Source: Rhodophyticola porphyridii (GTDB lineage: Bacteria > Pseudomonadota > Alphaproteobacteria > Rhodobacterales > Rhodobacteraceae). Taken from it: a stretch of DNA of 64,000 nt. Within the stretch, counting starts at the first letter, position 1. Each line of letters opens with the position of its first letter. The DNA lies in the NCBI RefSeq assembly GCF_003688285.1, contig NZ_RCNT01000001.1, forward strand, positions 496,001 to 560,000. The letters run 5' to 3'. The translations under genes and the position numbers were made by a program. The notes beneath the pieces are model-generated. The model was not told the DNA's origin. It was given only the letters and a program-made list of their open reading frames with translations, and ran no database searches. Shown here piece after piece: positions 35,686 to 45,171 of the stretch.

Positions 35686-36159
35686 CTAGCTCAGCCCGCT
35701 GGCCAGCTCGTCAAGCTGGGCAAGGGTCGTCGCCCATCCATCGGCAAAGCCCATGTCCTCATGGCGGCGCCGCGCCTCGGCGGAGTTGTGCATCACATGG
35801 GCGCGGTACAGCGTGCCGCCCTTTTGCGGGGTCAGCGTGATATCGGCTGTCATGAAGGGTATTTCGTGGCCGGGACGGAAACCGGCGCGGACGGCATCGC
35901 CATAGACCAGCCGCCGATAGGGCTCGGCAAGGAAGAAACAGCCCTCGCTCGGCATCAGCGTGCCATCGGGAAGCTTCATGACCACGAAGGCCCGCCCGCC
36001 GCTGCGCAGGTCATTCTCCACCTCGGTCACCTCGACACCTGGCGGGGTGAACCATTGCCTGAACAGATCGGGTTCGCCCCAGCAGCGCCAGATCACCTCA
36101 GGTGCCGCACGGACCAGCCGTTCGATCTCCAGATCGGCATCTGCATCGAAATCAGGCAT
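35686..36159 (-). CDS. SRPBCC (AHSA1-like) protein, second gene of the ArsR operon
   Basis: A 157-residue AHSA1/SRPBCC protein: LEIERLVRAAPEVIWRCWGEPDLFRQWFTPPGVEV at 8-42 is the family opening, and DITLTPQKGGTLYRAHVMH near 105-123 the middle strand pair, with a long C-terminal helix. It is a small hydrophobic-pocket protein with unknown ligand. It overlaps the upstream SRPBCC gene by 8 bases, so the set arsR-SRPBCC-SRPBCC is one operon. A short GCCCG/CGGGC hairpin with a T5 loop (TTTTT on the plus strand) follows its stop. Confidence 0.87.
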   Translation of the reverse strand: MPDFDADADLEIERLVRAAPEVIWRCWGEPDLFRQWFTPPGVEVTEVENDLRSGGRAFVVMKLPDGTLMPSEGCFFLAEPYRRLVYGDAVRAGFRPGHEIPFMTADITLTPQKGGTLYRAHVMHNSAEARRRHEDMGFADGWATTLAQLDELASGLS

Positions 36160-36619
36160 CTTCGACCTCCATCGCGATTTCCGTCATCTTAGCGATCATG
36201 TCCGCGGTCCCGGCCTGCCGCGTTTCACGCCGGTCTCCGCCATCCAGAAACACCGCCTGTTCGGTATAGATCACCCGGCTGCCAGGCCCATGCGCGTGGA
36301 TGCAGACCGTTGCGAGAGAGGCCGACAAAAGCGTCTCCGCCGTTGCCATCGTATAGCTGTAGACCAGGCGCCCGGGCGCGCGCATCTGGATATAGCGCGC
36401 CTCGAAATCGAAACCGCCGATCTCGTCATGGAGGAACCGGCCACGTTCCACACCGCCCACGCGCAGATCGGCCTCGTAGCCTTCCGTGTGCCATCCGTTC
36501 GACGCGTCCGCGGCGAACCAGCGGCGCTTCAGGTCAGGCTCGGCCCATGTGCGATAGACTGTCTCGGGGCGGGCGGCGATCTCCCGTGTCACATCGAATG
36601 TCTGAAAATCGGTACTCAT
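36152..36619 (-). CDS. SRPBCC (AHSA1-like) protein, first gene after arsR
   Basis: A 155-residue relative of its neighbour: FDVTREIAARPETVYRTWAEPDLKRRWFAAD at 8-38, then RVGGVERGRFL and TMATAETLLSASLATV. ATG 36619 overlaps the arsR stop (ATGA) and starts the family sequence; the frame further upstream lies inside arsR. ArsR-plus-SRPBCC operons are common; the regulator and the binding proteins probably respond to the same small molecule, which is inference. Confidence 0.87.
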   Translation of the reverse strand: MSTDFQTFDVTREIAARPETVYRTWAEPDLKRRWFAADASNGWHTEGYEADLRVGGVERGRFLHDEIGGFDFEARYIQMRAPGRLVYSYTMATAETLLSASLATVCIHAHGPGSRVIYTEQAVFLDGGDRRETRQAGTADMIAKMTEIAMEVEDA

Positions 36620-36960
36620 TCCATCTCCTTTCGCTCCAGCTCTTCGGCCAGCGCGGCCATCCGGTCGATGCGGCCCTCCCAAAGCTGCTTTTGCTGCGCA
36701 ATCCAGGCGTCGGCCACGGCGAAGGCTTCGGGGTGGAGCGTGCAGACCCGCACCCGCCCGGACTTGCGCGACCGGACGAGGCCCGAGCGTTCCAGCATAT
36801 CGAGATGTTTCAGAAAGCTCGGAAGTGCCATGTCGTGGGGTCCGGCCAGTTCCTTGACTGGCGCGGGCCCCCGGCCGAGGCGCGCGATGACGGCGCGGCG
36901 GGTCGGATCGGCGAGCGCCTGAAAGAGGGTGTCAAGACCCGGTGTGATTCGATTAGCCAT
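36616..36960 (-). CDS. ArsR/SmtB family HTH regulator
   Basis: A 114-residue winged-helix regulator: LFQALADPTRRAVIARLGRG (9-28), then VKELAGPHDMALPSFLKHLDMLERSGLVRS (34-63, recognition helix), then GRVRVCTLHPEAF. No metal-binding CxC motif is seen, so it is the non-metal type that usually sits with SRPBCC genes. ATG 36960 lies inside a 16-base palindrome, the expected place for auto-repression. It overlaps the next gene by 4 bases. Confidence 0.9.
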   Translation of the reverse strand: MANRITPGLDTLFQALADPTRRAVIARLGRGPAPVKELAGPHDMALPSFLKHLDMLERSGLVRSRKSGRVRVCTLHPEAFAVADAWIAQQKQLWEGRIDRMAALAEELERKEME

Positions 36961-37007
36961 ATGGCTAACTATCATGAGGGCTCGTGAAAGCAAAGCCAAA
37001 AGGCTAA
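36953..37007. promoter_or_regulatory. ArsR operator: palindrome over the start codon
   Basis: TTAGCCATATGGCTAA (36953-36968) is a perfect 16-base palindrome that includes the arsR start codon, and a third half-site GGCTAA occurs at 37002-37007. Both lie between arsR and the divergent dnaE start at 37088. Confidence 0.65.
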
Positions 37008-37087
37008 GTTTTAGACTTTGCGATTATCCCCAATATCCGGTGGCGTTCCTGTGGCGCGCCCCATCATCCTGCGGTAGCTTTGCCCGC

Positions 37088-40000
37088 ATGAGCAGTGATC
37101 CGCGATTCATCCATCTCCGCCTCCACACCGAATATTCGCTCCTCGAAGGGGCGATGCGGGTCAAGAAACTGCCCGGTCTTGTGGCCGATGCGGGCATGCC
37201 CGCCGTGGCCGTGACCGACACCAACAACATGTTCTGCGCGCTGGAGTTTTCCGAAACCGCCGCCAAGGCCGGTGTCCAGCCGATCCTGGGTTGCCAGATA
37301 GATGTCGAATATGAAACCGCAGCGCCGGGGGAGCGTGCGCGCCCCGCCGCGCCGCTGGTCCTGCTGGCCCAGAATGCCGAAGGCTACGCCAATCTGATGA
37401 AGCTCAACTCCGCGCTCTATCTGCGCGGTGACGGGACGCTGCCGCATGTCAAGATGGCCGAATTGGCCCGGCATGGCGCGGGCCTGATCTGTCTCACGGG
37501 CGGACCCGAAGGCCCGCTTGGTCGGCTCTTGCAGGATGGCCAGAAATCCCGTGCCGCCGCGGTTCTCTCGGCGCTCCGGCAGATCTATGCCGACCGGCTC
37601 TATATCGAGCTGCAACGCCATCCCCGCGACGATGCCAGCCCGCCCGAAGCCGAGCGGCTGACGGAACAATGGTTCGTCGAAACCGCCTATGGCGAAGGAC
37701 TGCCGCTGGTGGCAACCAATGATGTCTATTTCCCCAAGGCCGATATGTACGAGGCCCATGACGCGCTGATCTGCATCGCGCAGGGCGCCTATGTCGACCA
37801 GCAGGAGCCGCGCCGCCGTCTGTCGCCGCAGCATTACTTCAAGACCCCCGCCGAGATGGCGGCGCTTTTCGCGGACCTTCCCGAAGCACTTGAAAACACA
37901 GTGGAAATCGCGCGACGTTGTGCCTTTCGGGCGCGTACCCACGACCCGATCCTGCCGCGCTTCGCCGAGAACGAGGTGGAGGAGCTGCGCCGCCAGGCCC
38001 GTGAGGGTCTGAAAGCCCGGCTGGAGATCATCGAGCCCGCCGTGCCCCTGGAGGATTACGACAAACGCCTCGAATTCGAGCTGGGCATCATCGAGGGCAT
38101 GGGTTTCCCCGGCTATTTCCTGATCGTGGCCGATTTCATCAAATGGGCCAAGGATCACGACATTCCCGTGGGGCCGGGCCGCGGTTCCGGCGCGGGCAGC
38201 CTTGTGGCCTATGCGCTGACGATTACCGATCTGGACCCGCTCCGCTATTCGCTGCTGTTCGAGCGGTTCCTGAACCCCGAACGGGTGTCGATGCCGGATT
38301 TCGACATCGATTTCTGCATGGACCGGCGCGAGGAGGTGATCCGCTACGTTCAGGACCGTTATGGGCGCGACAGGGTGGGCCAGATCATCACCTTCGGCGC
38401 ACTGCTGTCCAAGGCGGCCATTCGCGATGTGGGCCGGGTGCTGCAAATGCCCTTCATGCAGGTCGACCGCCTCTCCAAGATGATCCCGGTCGAAGGGGTC
38501 AAACCCGTCTCGATCGAAAAGGCGCTGGCCGACGAGCCGCGCCTGCGCGAGATGGCCAAGGAGGAGGAGGTCGTCGAGCGGCTACTGACCTATGGCCAGC
38601 AGGTCGAGGGCCTGTTGCGCAATGCTTCCACCCATGCAGCCGGCGTGGTGATTGGCGACCGGCCGCTCGACGAGCTTGTCCCGCTTTATCAGGATCCGCG
38701 CTCGGACATGCCCGCCACCCAATTCAACATGAAATGGGTGGAGCCCGCCGGGCTGGTGAAATTCGACTTTCTGGGCCTGAAGACGCTGACGGTGGTGCAG
38801 AACGCCATAGATCTTCTAAAAGAAAAGGGGATCATGATCGACCCTGGCCTGATCCCGCTGGACGATGCGAAAACCTACGATCTCTACGCCTCCGCCAAGA
38901 CGGTCGCGGTGTTCCAGGTGGAAAGCTCGGGCATGATGGACGCGCTCCGGCGCATGAAACCGGACTGCATCGAGGATATCATCGCGCTGGTCGCGCTCTA
39001 CCGGCCCGGCCCGATGGAGAACATCCCGAAGTTCTGCGAGGTGAAGAACGGGATTTCGGAACGCGAGCTTCTGCATCCGACCATCGACCATATCCTCGAC
39101 GAGACCCAGGGCATCATCGTCTATCAGGAACAGGTGATGCAGATCGCGCAGGAGATGGCGGGTTACAGCCTTGGCGGCGCCGATCTGCTGCGCCGCGCGA
39201 TGGGCAAGAAGATCCAGGAGGCGATGGATGCCGAGCGCCCGAAATTTCTCAAAGGGGCCGCGGAAAACGGCGTTGACGAAAAGAAGGCGATCGAGGTCTG
39301 GAACCTGCTCGACAAGTTCGCCAATTACGGCTTCAACAAATCCCACGCCGCCGCCTATGCGGTCGTCAGCTACCAGACCGCCTGGCTGAAGGCCAATCAC
39401 CCGGTCGAATTCATGGCCGCGGTGATGAATTGCGACATCCACCTGACGGACAAGCTTGGCATCTACAAGCAAGAGGTCGACCGGCTGGAGATCAAGACGA
39501 TCCCGCCATGTGTCAACCGCTCTTCGGCAAGGTTCAGCGTGAGGGACGGCAAGGTGGTCTATGCCCTTGGCGGGCTCAAGAATGTTGGCGTCGAGGCTAT
39601 GAAACTTATAGAAGAGGCGCGCGGAGACACCCCCTTCGCCACGCTCTTCGACCTTGCCCGACGGGCCGATCTCAAGCGCGTGGGCAAACGCTCCCTCGAA
39701 ATGCTCGCCCGCGCCGGCGCCTTCGATGAGCTTGACCGCAACCGCGCCCGCGTTTTCGACAGCCTGGATGCTCTCACCGCCTATTCCGCCGCGATCCACG
39801 ATCAACGCGCCTCCGATCAGGTCTCGCTTTTCGGCGAGGCGGGCGATGACCTGCCCGAGCCGCGCCTGCCCGATCGCGACGACTGGCTTCCCAATGAACG
39901 GCTGGCCAATGAACACATGGCGATCGGTTTCTATCTCTCCGGCCATCCGCTCGACGATTACATGCCGGCCCTGAAACGCAAAGGCTGCAAGACCCTCGCG

Positions 40001-40534
40001 GAAGTGGAGGCGCGGGTGCAGGGCGGGGCCTTCGTCGCCAAAATGGCGGGCGCCGTGTCTTCCCGGCAGGAACGCAAGAGCCAGCGCGGCAATCGCTTCG
40101 CCTTCGTGCAATTGTCCGACCCGACGGGGCTTTACGAGGTCACCATGTTCTCCGACGTGCTGGAGACATCACGGGAGCATTTGGATACCGGCGCAAATGT
40201 CGTGCTGCAGGTCGAAGCCACGCTTGAGGGTGACAGCCTGAAGCTGCTGGCCCGCGGCGTTCAGCCCATCGACGACAACATCGCCGGCGAGATCGGCCGG
40301 GGTTTGCGGGTTTTTGTAGAAGAATCCGAGGCGATTTCCACTGTGGCGGGCCTTCTGGACCGCGCAAGATCGGAGTCCAGACTGAAAGGCCGCGGACCGG
40401 TCCACCTCTGCCTCATGCACCCGGATCTGCCGGGAGAGGTGGAGGTGCTTCTGGGCGAGGACTTCCCGGTCAACCCGCAGATCAAGGGCGCATTGAAGAG
40501 CCTTGGCGGAGTGATGACGGTGGAGGAGGCGTGA
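37088..40534 (+). CDS. dnaE: DNA polymerase III subunit alpha
   Basis: The replicative polymerase subunit, 1148 residues, standard for DnaE1. Order: PHP domain from residue 6 (HLRLHTEYSLLEGAMRVKKLP), palm with PGRGSGAGSLVAYALT near 360-375 and the two catalytic aspartates in MPDFDIDF at 402-409, fingers (YRPGPMENIPKFCEVKNG near 640), HhH2 region near 840-900, and the OB fold with KMAGAVSSRQERKSQRGNRFAFVQL near 980-1004. ATG 37088 begins the normal MSSDPRFIHLRLHTEYS start; the longer frame upstream overlaps the ArsR operator. Divergent from arsR with 127 bases between starts. Confidence 0.96.
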   Translation: MSSDPRFIHLRLHTEYSLLEGAMRVKKLPGLVADAGMPAVAVTDTNNMFCALEFSETAAKAGVQPILGCQIDVEYETAAPGERARPAAPLVLLAQNAEGYANLMKLNSALYLRGDGTLPHVKMAELARHGAGLICLTGGPEGPLGRLLQDGQKSRAAAVLSALRQIYADRLYIELQRHPRDDASPPEAERLTEQWFVETAYGEGLPLVATNDVYFPKADMYEAHDALICIAQGAYVDQQEPRRRLSPQHYFKTPAEMAALFADLPEALENTVEIARRCAFRARTHDPILPRFAENEVEELRRQAREGLKARLEIIEPAVPLEDYDKRLEFELGIIEGMGFPGYFLIVADFIKWAKDHDIPVGPGRGSGAGSLVAYALTITDLDPLRYSLLFERFLNPERVSMPDFDIDFCMDRREEVIRYVQDRYGRDRVGQIITFGALLSKAAIRDVGRVLQMPFMQVDRLSKMIPVEGVKPVSIEKALADEPRLREMAKEEEVVERLLTYGQQVEGLLRNASTHAAGVVIGDRPLDELVPLYQDPRSDMPATQFNMKWVEPAGLVKFDFLGLKTLTVVQNAIDLLKEKGIMIDPGLIPLDDAKTYDLYASAKTVAVFQVESSGMMDALRRMKPDCIEDIIALVALYRPGPMENIPKFCEVKNGISERELLHPTIDHILDETQGIIVYQEQVMQIAQEMAGYSLGGADLLRRAMGKKIQEAMDAERPKFLKGAAENGVDEKKAIEVWNLLDKFANYGFNKSHAAAYAVVSYQTAWLKANHPVEFMAAVMNCDIHLTDKLGIYKQEVDRLEIKTIPPCVNRSSARFSVRDGKVVYALGGLKNVGVEAMKLIEEARGDTPFATLFDLARRADLKRVGKRSLEMLARAGAFDELDRNRARVFDSLDALTAYSAAIHDQRASDQVSLFGEAGDDLPEPRLPDRDDWLPNERLANEHMAIGFYLSGHPLDDYMPALKRKGCKTLAEVEARVQGGAFVAKMAGAVSSRQERKSQRGNRFAFVQLSDPTGLYEVTMFSDVLETSREHLDTGANVVLQVEATLEGDSLKLLARGVQPIDDNIAGEIGRGLRVFVEESEAISTVAGLLDRARSESRLKGRGPVHLCLMHPDLPGEVEVLLGEDFPVNPQIKGALKSLGGVMTVEEA

Positions 40535-40913
40535 TATCGGTTGAAGACTGTCGCAGGTCTCTGTCGACGACCACCACTTCGCGACGCCCGCCAGGCGCGA
40601 GGATCAGGCCAGTCGGAAAGCGGAGTCCGCGAAAAATAAGCCAATCACTCCGGCCAGCCCTCTCATGACGGTCCCGGCCGGGGCTGCACCGGTTCCAGCC
40701 GCGCCTCCGTCGGCTTGATCGGCCATGCTGACGATATCCGTCGTCACGGGTCCGGAAAGGCCCGTCGTCGGGAGTGGCGGGAGAAACAGGTTTTCGTCAT
40801 GTGCCGCCCGGGCTTCCATTTTTTCCAAGCGTGAATACCGGGGCGCAGGATATCGGGGCTACGCCCGCTCGCAGGCGAAACGCTCCACCGGGCCGTTTCC
40901 GGGGAGCCTGCTC
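40535..40913. other. 379-base gap between dnaE and slyX
   Basis: No recognised gene. A 40-74 codon open frame on the minus strand (40604-40828, or from an ATG at 40726) ends in a hydrophobic stretch (MRGLAGVIGLFFADSAFRLA) and could encode a tiny membrane peptide, but there is no ribosome site and no family resemblance. No terminator with T-run is visible after dnaE. Confidence 0.35.
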
Positions 40914-41117
40914 TCACCAATGCGGCGGCTTCGCATCCGCCAGCGGCACGGTCCCGCCGCTGTCCATCTCCCGCTCCGCCTCGCGCATCATCAGCATCTC
41001 GACCCGCCGGGTCAGGGTGGCGATCTCCGCGTCCTGTCGGGCGACGACCTCGGACAGCTCTTCCACCGTCCTGATCAGATGCGCCATCCGCTCTTCCAGC
41101 TTGGTCCGATCCGCCAT
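40914..41117 (-). CDS. slyX: SlyX-like small coiled-coil protein
   Basis: A 67-residue protein with the SlyX pattern: [20 protein letters not shown], then [22 protein letters not shown] and the short tail [11 protein letters not shown], which ends in the family PPH(W/Y) motif. It forms one long heptad coil. Function unknown. Divergent from hisS, with four 11-base-phased direct repeats in the 149-base gap. Confidence 0.88.
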   Translation of the reverse strand: MADRTKLEERMAHLIRTVEELSEVVARQDAEIATLTRRVEMLMMREAEREMDSGGTVPLADAKPPHW

Positions 41118-41147
41118 CTTCGCCTCCTTGCGATCCGCCGCCGCGTA

Positions 41148-41188
41148 TATACCGGTTCTATACCGGAGATATACCGCATCTATATGCC
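41148..41188. repeat. Four 11-bp direct repeats between slyX and hisS
   Basis: TATACCGG at 41148, TATACCGG at 41159, TATACCGC at 41170 and TATATGCC at 41181; the exact period is 11 bases, about one helical turn. Located in the divergent promoter region, so they may be a same-face array of protein sites. They are AT-richer than the surroundings. Confidence 0.7.
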
Positions 41189-41266
41189 CGCTTTCAGCGC
41201 CGCCTTGCCCCTGTCGCCCCCCTCGGCTACACGTCCCGCGACCTTTCAGACCCGGACGCGAGTTCC

Positions 41267-42748
41267 ATGGCCAAAGTGAAGAAACAGCCCCGCCCCAAGG
41301 CCGAAACGCCCAAGGGCTTCCGCGATTACTTCGGCGCCGAAGTGACCGAGCGAGAGCAGATGTTGCGGGTGATCGGCGAGGTCTACCATAGATATGGGTT
41401 CGATCCGCTGGAAACCTCCGCCGTGGAGACGGTCGAGGCTCTGGGCAAGTTCCTCCCCGATGTGGATCGCCCCAACGCGGGCGTCTTCGCCTGGCAGGAG
41501 GAGGAGGGCGATTGGCTGGCGCTTCGCTATGACATGACAGCCCCTCTTGCCCGCGTCGCGGCCCAGTTCCGCAACGATCTGCCAAGTCCTTATCGACGCT
41601 TCACCATGGGCCCCGTCTGGCGCAACGAGAAGCCTGGGCCGGGGAGATTTCGGCAGTTTTATCAATGTGATGCGGATACCGTCGGCTCGGCGTCAATGGC
41701 CGCGGACGCGGAGATCTGCGCGATGCTGGCGGACACGTTGGAGGCCGTGGGCATCCCGCGCGGCGACTACATCGTGCGGGTCAACAACCGCAAGGTCCTG
41801 AACGGTGTGATGGAGGTCGCGGGGCTTGCCGGGGCCGACAAGGAGGCCGAGCGCGGCATCGTCCTGCGCGCCATCGACAAGCTGGACCGTCTTGGTGAGG
41901 ACGGGGTCCGCGCGCTTTTGGGCGCGGGCCGGGAGGATGCCTCCGGCGACTTCACCAAAGGGGCCGGGCTGGCCGATGTGCAGGCCGATATCGTCATGGG
42001 CTTCATGGCCGCCAAGCGGGACACGGGCCCGGCCACCATCGCCCGGCTGAGCGCGCTTGTCGCCGGCTCGCAGATCGGCGCGCAGGGCGTGCAAGAGCTT
42101 GAAACCATTTCCGAAATCCTGGCCGCGCAAGGCTACGGCCCGGACCGGATCGAGATCGATCCAAGCGTGGTTCGGGGGCTGGGCTACTATACCGGCCCGG
42201 TCTACGAGGCCGAGCTGACATTCGAGATCACGGATGAGAAAGGACGCCCGCGGCAGTTCGGGTCCGTCGCCGGCGGCGGCCGCTATGACGATCTGGTCAA
42301 GCGTTTCACCGGCCAGGACGTCCCTGCCACAGGCATCTCCATCGGTGTCGACCGGCTGCTGGCGGCGCTCCGCGCGACGGGCCGGATCGGCGGCAAAGCC
42401 AGCGGTCCGGTGATCGTCACGGTGATGGACCGCGAGCGGATGGGCGATTATCAGGCGATGGCTGCGGCGCTCCGGCAGGCGGGCATTCGTGCGGAGGTCT
42501 ATCTGGGCAATCCGAAGAATTTTGGTAACCAGTTGAAATACGCCGATAAACGCGAAAGCCCCGTCGCGGTCATCCAGGGTTCGGACGAGGCCGCACGCGG
42601 TGTTGTCCAGATCAAGGATCTGGTTCTGGGCGCGGAGCTTGCGGAAAGCGTCAGCCATGAGGAATGGAAGTCCCAGCCCGCGCAGCGGGAGGTGCCGGTG
42701 AGCGATCTGGTAACCGAGATCCGCGCCATTCTGGACCGGCAGGGGTGA
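41267..42748 (+). CDS. hisS: Histidyl-tRNA synthetase
   Basis: HisRS charges tRNA-His. The 493-residue class II enzyme has motif 1 region [20 protein letters not shown], motif 2 [26 protein letters not shown] (near 108-133), the histidine-A segment [15 protein letters not shown] near 304-318 and motif 3 [13 protein letters not shown] near 342-354, then the anticodon-binding domain. It is the first gene of a three-gene set: its stop overlaps the hisZ start (GTGA). Confidence 0.96.
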   Translation: MAKVKKQPRPKAETPKGFRDYFGAEVTEREQMLRVIGEVYHRYGFDPLETSAVETVEALGKFLPDVDRPNAGVFAWQEEEGDWLALRYDMTAPLARVAAQFRNDLPSPYRRFTMGPVWRNEKPGPGRFRQFYQCDADTVGSASMAADAEICAMLADTLEAVGIPRGDYIVRVNNRKVLNGVMEVAGLAGADKEAERGIVLRAIDKLDRLGEDGVRALLGAGREDASGDFTKGAGLADVQADIVMGFMAAKRDTGPATIARLSALVAGSQIGAQGVQELETISEILAAQGYGPDRIEIDPSVVRGLGYYTGPVYEAELTFEITDEKGRPRQFGSVAGGGRYDDLVKRFTGQDVPATGISIGVDRLLAALRATGRIGGKASGPVIVTVMDRERMGDYQAMAAALRQAGIRAEVYLGNPKNFGNQLKYADKRESPVAVIQGSDEAARGVVQIKDLVLGAELAESVSHEEWKSQPAQREVPVSDLVTEIRAILDRQG

Positions 42749-43860
42749 GCGACAAGGCCGCCATACGGGCCGAAGCCGCGCGGCTTCAGGCTTTTTTCTC
42801 GGCGTCCGGCGCCGTGCCGGTGGAGGCCGATCTACTGCAATCCGCCGAGACCCTGCTGGATCTCTATGGCGAGGATATCCGGGCGCGCGCCTATACCACC
42901 CACGATCCGGACCGGGGCGAACTGATGCTGCGCCCCGATTTCACCGTGCCCGTGGTGCAGATGCATATGGCCAATGGCGCGGAACCCGCCCGATACACCT
43001 ATCTGGGCGAGGTGTTCCGCAAGCAACAGGCCGACAGCAGGCGCGCGAGCGAGTATCTTCAGGTGGGATACGAGGTGTTCGACCGGGCCAATCCCGCCGC
43101 CGCCGATGCGGAAGTGTTCGCTTTGTTTTCGGAGGTGTTGTCACCGCTCGGTCTGGCGCCGGTCACCGGGGATATCGGTATCCTTCTGGCCGCGGTCGAC
43201 AGTCTTTCGACCACCGAGCGGCGCAAACGCGCGCTGCGCCGGCATATCTGGCGCCCGCGCCGGTTCAGGGTTCTGCTGGACCGGTTCACCGGCCGCAAAC
43301 CCGCGCCGTTGGGCCGGGCGGCCCTGCTGGAGCGTGCCGAAACCGGGTTGGAGGCGCTGATCGCGTCGGGCGGGCCGATGATCGGCCTGCGCGGACCGGA
43401 CGAGATTGAAAGGCGGATCCGCCATCTTCAGGAGGATGCCGCCGCCGAGCCCATCGGCACGGCCGAGGCGGAGGTGCTGGATGTCATCCTGTCGCTGCGC
43501 GAAACGCTGAACAATGCCCATGAGCAATTGCGCGACATTGCCGTGGACCTGCCGGGCATGTCCCACGCGGTCGCGCGCATGGCGCGCCGGATGGACGCGC
43601 TGGATCAGGCAGGCGTGGATGTGGCGGGCCTGCCGTTCGAGGCGAGCTACGGTCGCACGAATATGGAGTACTACGACGGTTTCGTGTTCGGATTTCTGGC
43701 CGAGGGGCAGCCCCGGCTGCCACCCGTGGCCACCGGCGGGCGCTACGACGCGCTGTGCCGGATGCTGGGCGGCGGGCGGGAAATCCCGGCCGTGGGCGGC
43801 GTGATCCGGCCCGAACTGGTGCATGCGCTGCACAACGATCTGGCGGAGGGCGGATCATGA
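42745..43860 (+). CDS. hisZ: ATP phosphoribosyltransferase regulatory subunit HisZ
   Basis: HisZ is a catalytically dead HisRS-like protein that, with short HisG, forms the octameric first enzyme of histidine synthesis and makes it histidine-sensitive. The 371-residue protein has [18 protein letters not shown] near 55-72, [25 protein letters not shown] near 83-107 and the C-terminal [20 protein letters not shown] and [14 protein letters not shown] blocks. The GTG start 42745 follows from the overlap with hisS and fits the N-terminus. ATGA overlap with hisG. Confidence 0.93.
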   Translation: MSDKAAIRAEAARLQAFFSASGAVPVEADLLQSAETLLDLYGEDIRARAYTTHDPDRGELMLRPDFTVPVVQMHMANGAEPARYTYLGEVFRKQQADSRRASEYLQVGYEVFDRANPAAADAEVFALFSEVLSPLGLAPVTGDIGILLAAVDSLSTTERRKRALRRHIWRPRRFRVLLDRFTGRKPAPLGRAALLERAETGLEALIASGGPMIGLRGPDEIERRIRHLQEDAAAEPIGTAEAEVLDVILSLRETLNNAHEQLRDIAVDLPGMSHAVARMARRMDALDQAGVDVAGLPFEASYGRTNMEYYDGFVFGFLAEGQPRLPPVATGGRYDALCRMLGGGREIPAVGGVIRPELVHALHNDLAEGGS

Positions 43861-44546
43861 GCCTGAAGCTTGCGGTTCCGTCCAAGGGCCGTTTGATGGA
43901 GAAGACCTTCGACTGGTTCGCGGCCCGCGGCATCGGGATGCGGCGCAGCGGCTCGGACCGGGAATACGCCGCCGATGTGGATGGGGCGGATCTTGAGCTT
44001 CTGCTGCTCAGCGCCTCGGAGATCCCCCGCGAATTGCAGGCCGGGCGCATTCATCTGGGCGTCACCGGCAGCGATCTGGTGCGCGAACGAATCCCTGGCT
44101 GGGAGCAGGTCGTGCGGGAGTTGGAGCCGATGGGCTTCGGCTTTGCCGATCTGGTGATTGCCGTGCCCCGGATCTGGATCGATGTGGACACGCTGGACGA
44201 TCTTGATGCGGCCGCCGCCGATTTCCGCGCCGCCCATGGGTTCCGGCTGCGGATCGCCACGAAGTATCACCGGCTGGTCCGGGAGTTCCTGCGGGATGCG
44301 GGCGTCGCCGATTATCAACTGGTCGACAGCCAGGGCGCGACCGAAGGAACGGTGAAGCACCTTACCGCCGAGGCGATTGCCGATATCACCTCGAGCGGGG
44401 ATACGTTGCGCGCCAATCATCTCAAGGTACTGGAAGACGGGTTGGTTCACCGCAGCCAGGCTATCCTGTTCAAGTCCCGCAAAGCCGACTGGCAGCCCGC
44501 CGACCGGGCCGCGCTGAAGAACGTTCTGGCGAAGATCGGCGGCTGA
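43857..44546 (+). CDS. hisG: ATP phosphoribosyltransferase, short form
   Basis: HisG joins PRPP and ATP, committing to histidine synthesis. The 229-residue protein is the short type: it begins LKLAVPSKGRLMEKTFDWFA and has RIHLGVTGSDLVRERI near 61-76 and the PRPP loop VDSQGATEGTVKHL near 157-170. The C-terminal regulatory domain of the long type is absent, so it must work with HisZ, encoded just upstream. Last gene of hisS-hisZ-hisG. Confidence 0.95.
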   Translation: MSLKLAVPSKGRLMEKTFDWFAARGIGMRRSGSDREYAADVDGADLELLLLSASEIPRELQAGRIHLGVTGSDLVRERIPGWEQVVRELEPMGFGFADLVIAVPRIWIDVDTLDDLDAAAADFRAAHGFRLRIATKYHRLVREFLRDAGVADYQLVDSQGATEGTVKHLTAEAIADITSSGDTLRANHLKVLEDGLVHRSQAILFKSRKADWQPADRAALKNVLAKIGG

Positions 44547-44607
44547 GCGGGGGCCGCCGTGCTGGCCGAAACTGGGCAGAGACTTGGCAGGGGGCTGGTC
44601 GCGGGGC

Positions 44608-45171
44608 TCAAGGGGGCGGTTGCAGGGCGGCCCGGGCGGCGACGCCGCGCATCGCAACGTCGAGTTCATGGGTCGCCGTCGCCGCCATAGAGCGAAAGAT
44701 CAGGATGGTGAAGCCCTGCGCGCCGGTGCGGATGATCAGCGCCGTCATATGGCCAAGCAGGCTGCGCGCCGCATGGCCGCGCTTGAAACTGTCGCGGCTC
44801 AGACTGATCGGGGTAAGCCGGGCCAGTACCTCCGCGGCGTCCTCGCCCTCCAAATGCAACACGGCCCAGGCATCGGTCTGGTCCACCAGGGCGGCGTGGT
44901 CTGCCAGATCCGCCTGCGCGGGGTCACCGATCAGAAACGCCTGATCGAGCCCGGACCAGCAGACCCGCGTGCCGCCCTTGGCGCTGCTGCGGTTGGGCCC
45001 TGGGAAGGCCACGCCGTGGGCGGCCTTCAACGCGACCGACAGCGCGCGCGGCTTGCCGGCAAAGGGCATGAGCGCGGTAATGGCCGCCGGGGTTTCCTCC
45101 GTCAGGGTGACGGTGCCGATCCTGATCGGCAGCAGCCCGGACGCCGCGGATTTTGCGATCAGCCTAGCCAC
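44608..45171 (-). CDS. soxG: Sarcosine oxidase gamma subunit
   Basis: A 187-residue GcvT-related gamma subunit of the heterotetrameric sarcosine oxidase. Landmarks are RALSVALKAAHGVAFPGPNR near 64-83, WAVLHLEGEDAAEVLARLTPISLS near 120-143 and the YgfZ/GcvT-like end. The GTG at 45171 is chosen because it overlaps the soxA end by 8 bases and begins ARLIAKSAASG; the open frame further upstream lies in soxA. Last gene of soxB-D-A-G. Confidence 0.88.
   Translation of the reverse strand: MARLIAKSAASGLLPIRIGTVTLTEETPAAITALMPFAGKPRALSVALKAAHGVAFPGPNRSSAKGGTRVCWSGLDQAFLIGDPAQADLADHAALVDQTDAWAVLHLEGEDAAEVLARLTPISLSRDSFKRGHAARSLLGHMTALIIRTGAQGFTILIFRSMAATATHELDVAMRGVAARAALQPPP

Noticed and set aside
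40604-40828. 74-codon minus-strand frame as a gene
   Set aside because: Only a hydrophobic end supports it; no ribosome site or resemblance, so it was left as a remark.
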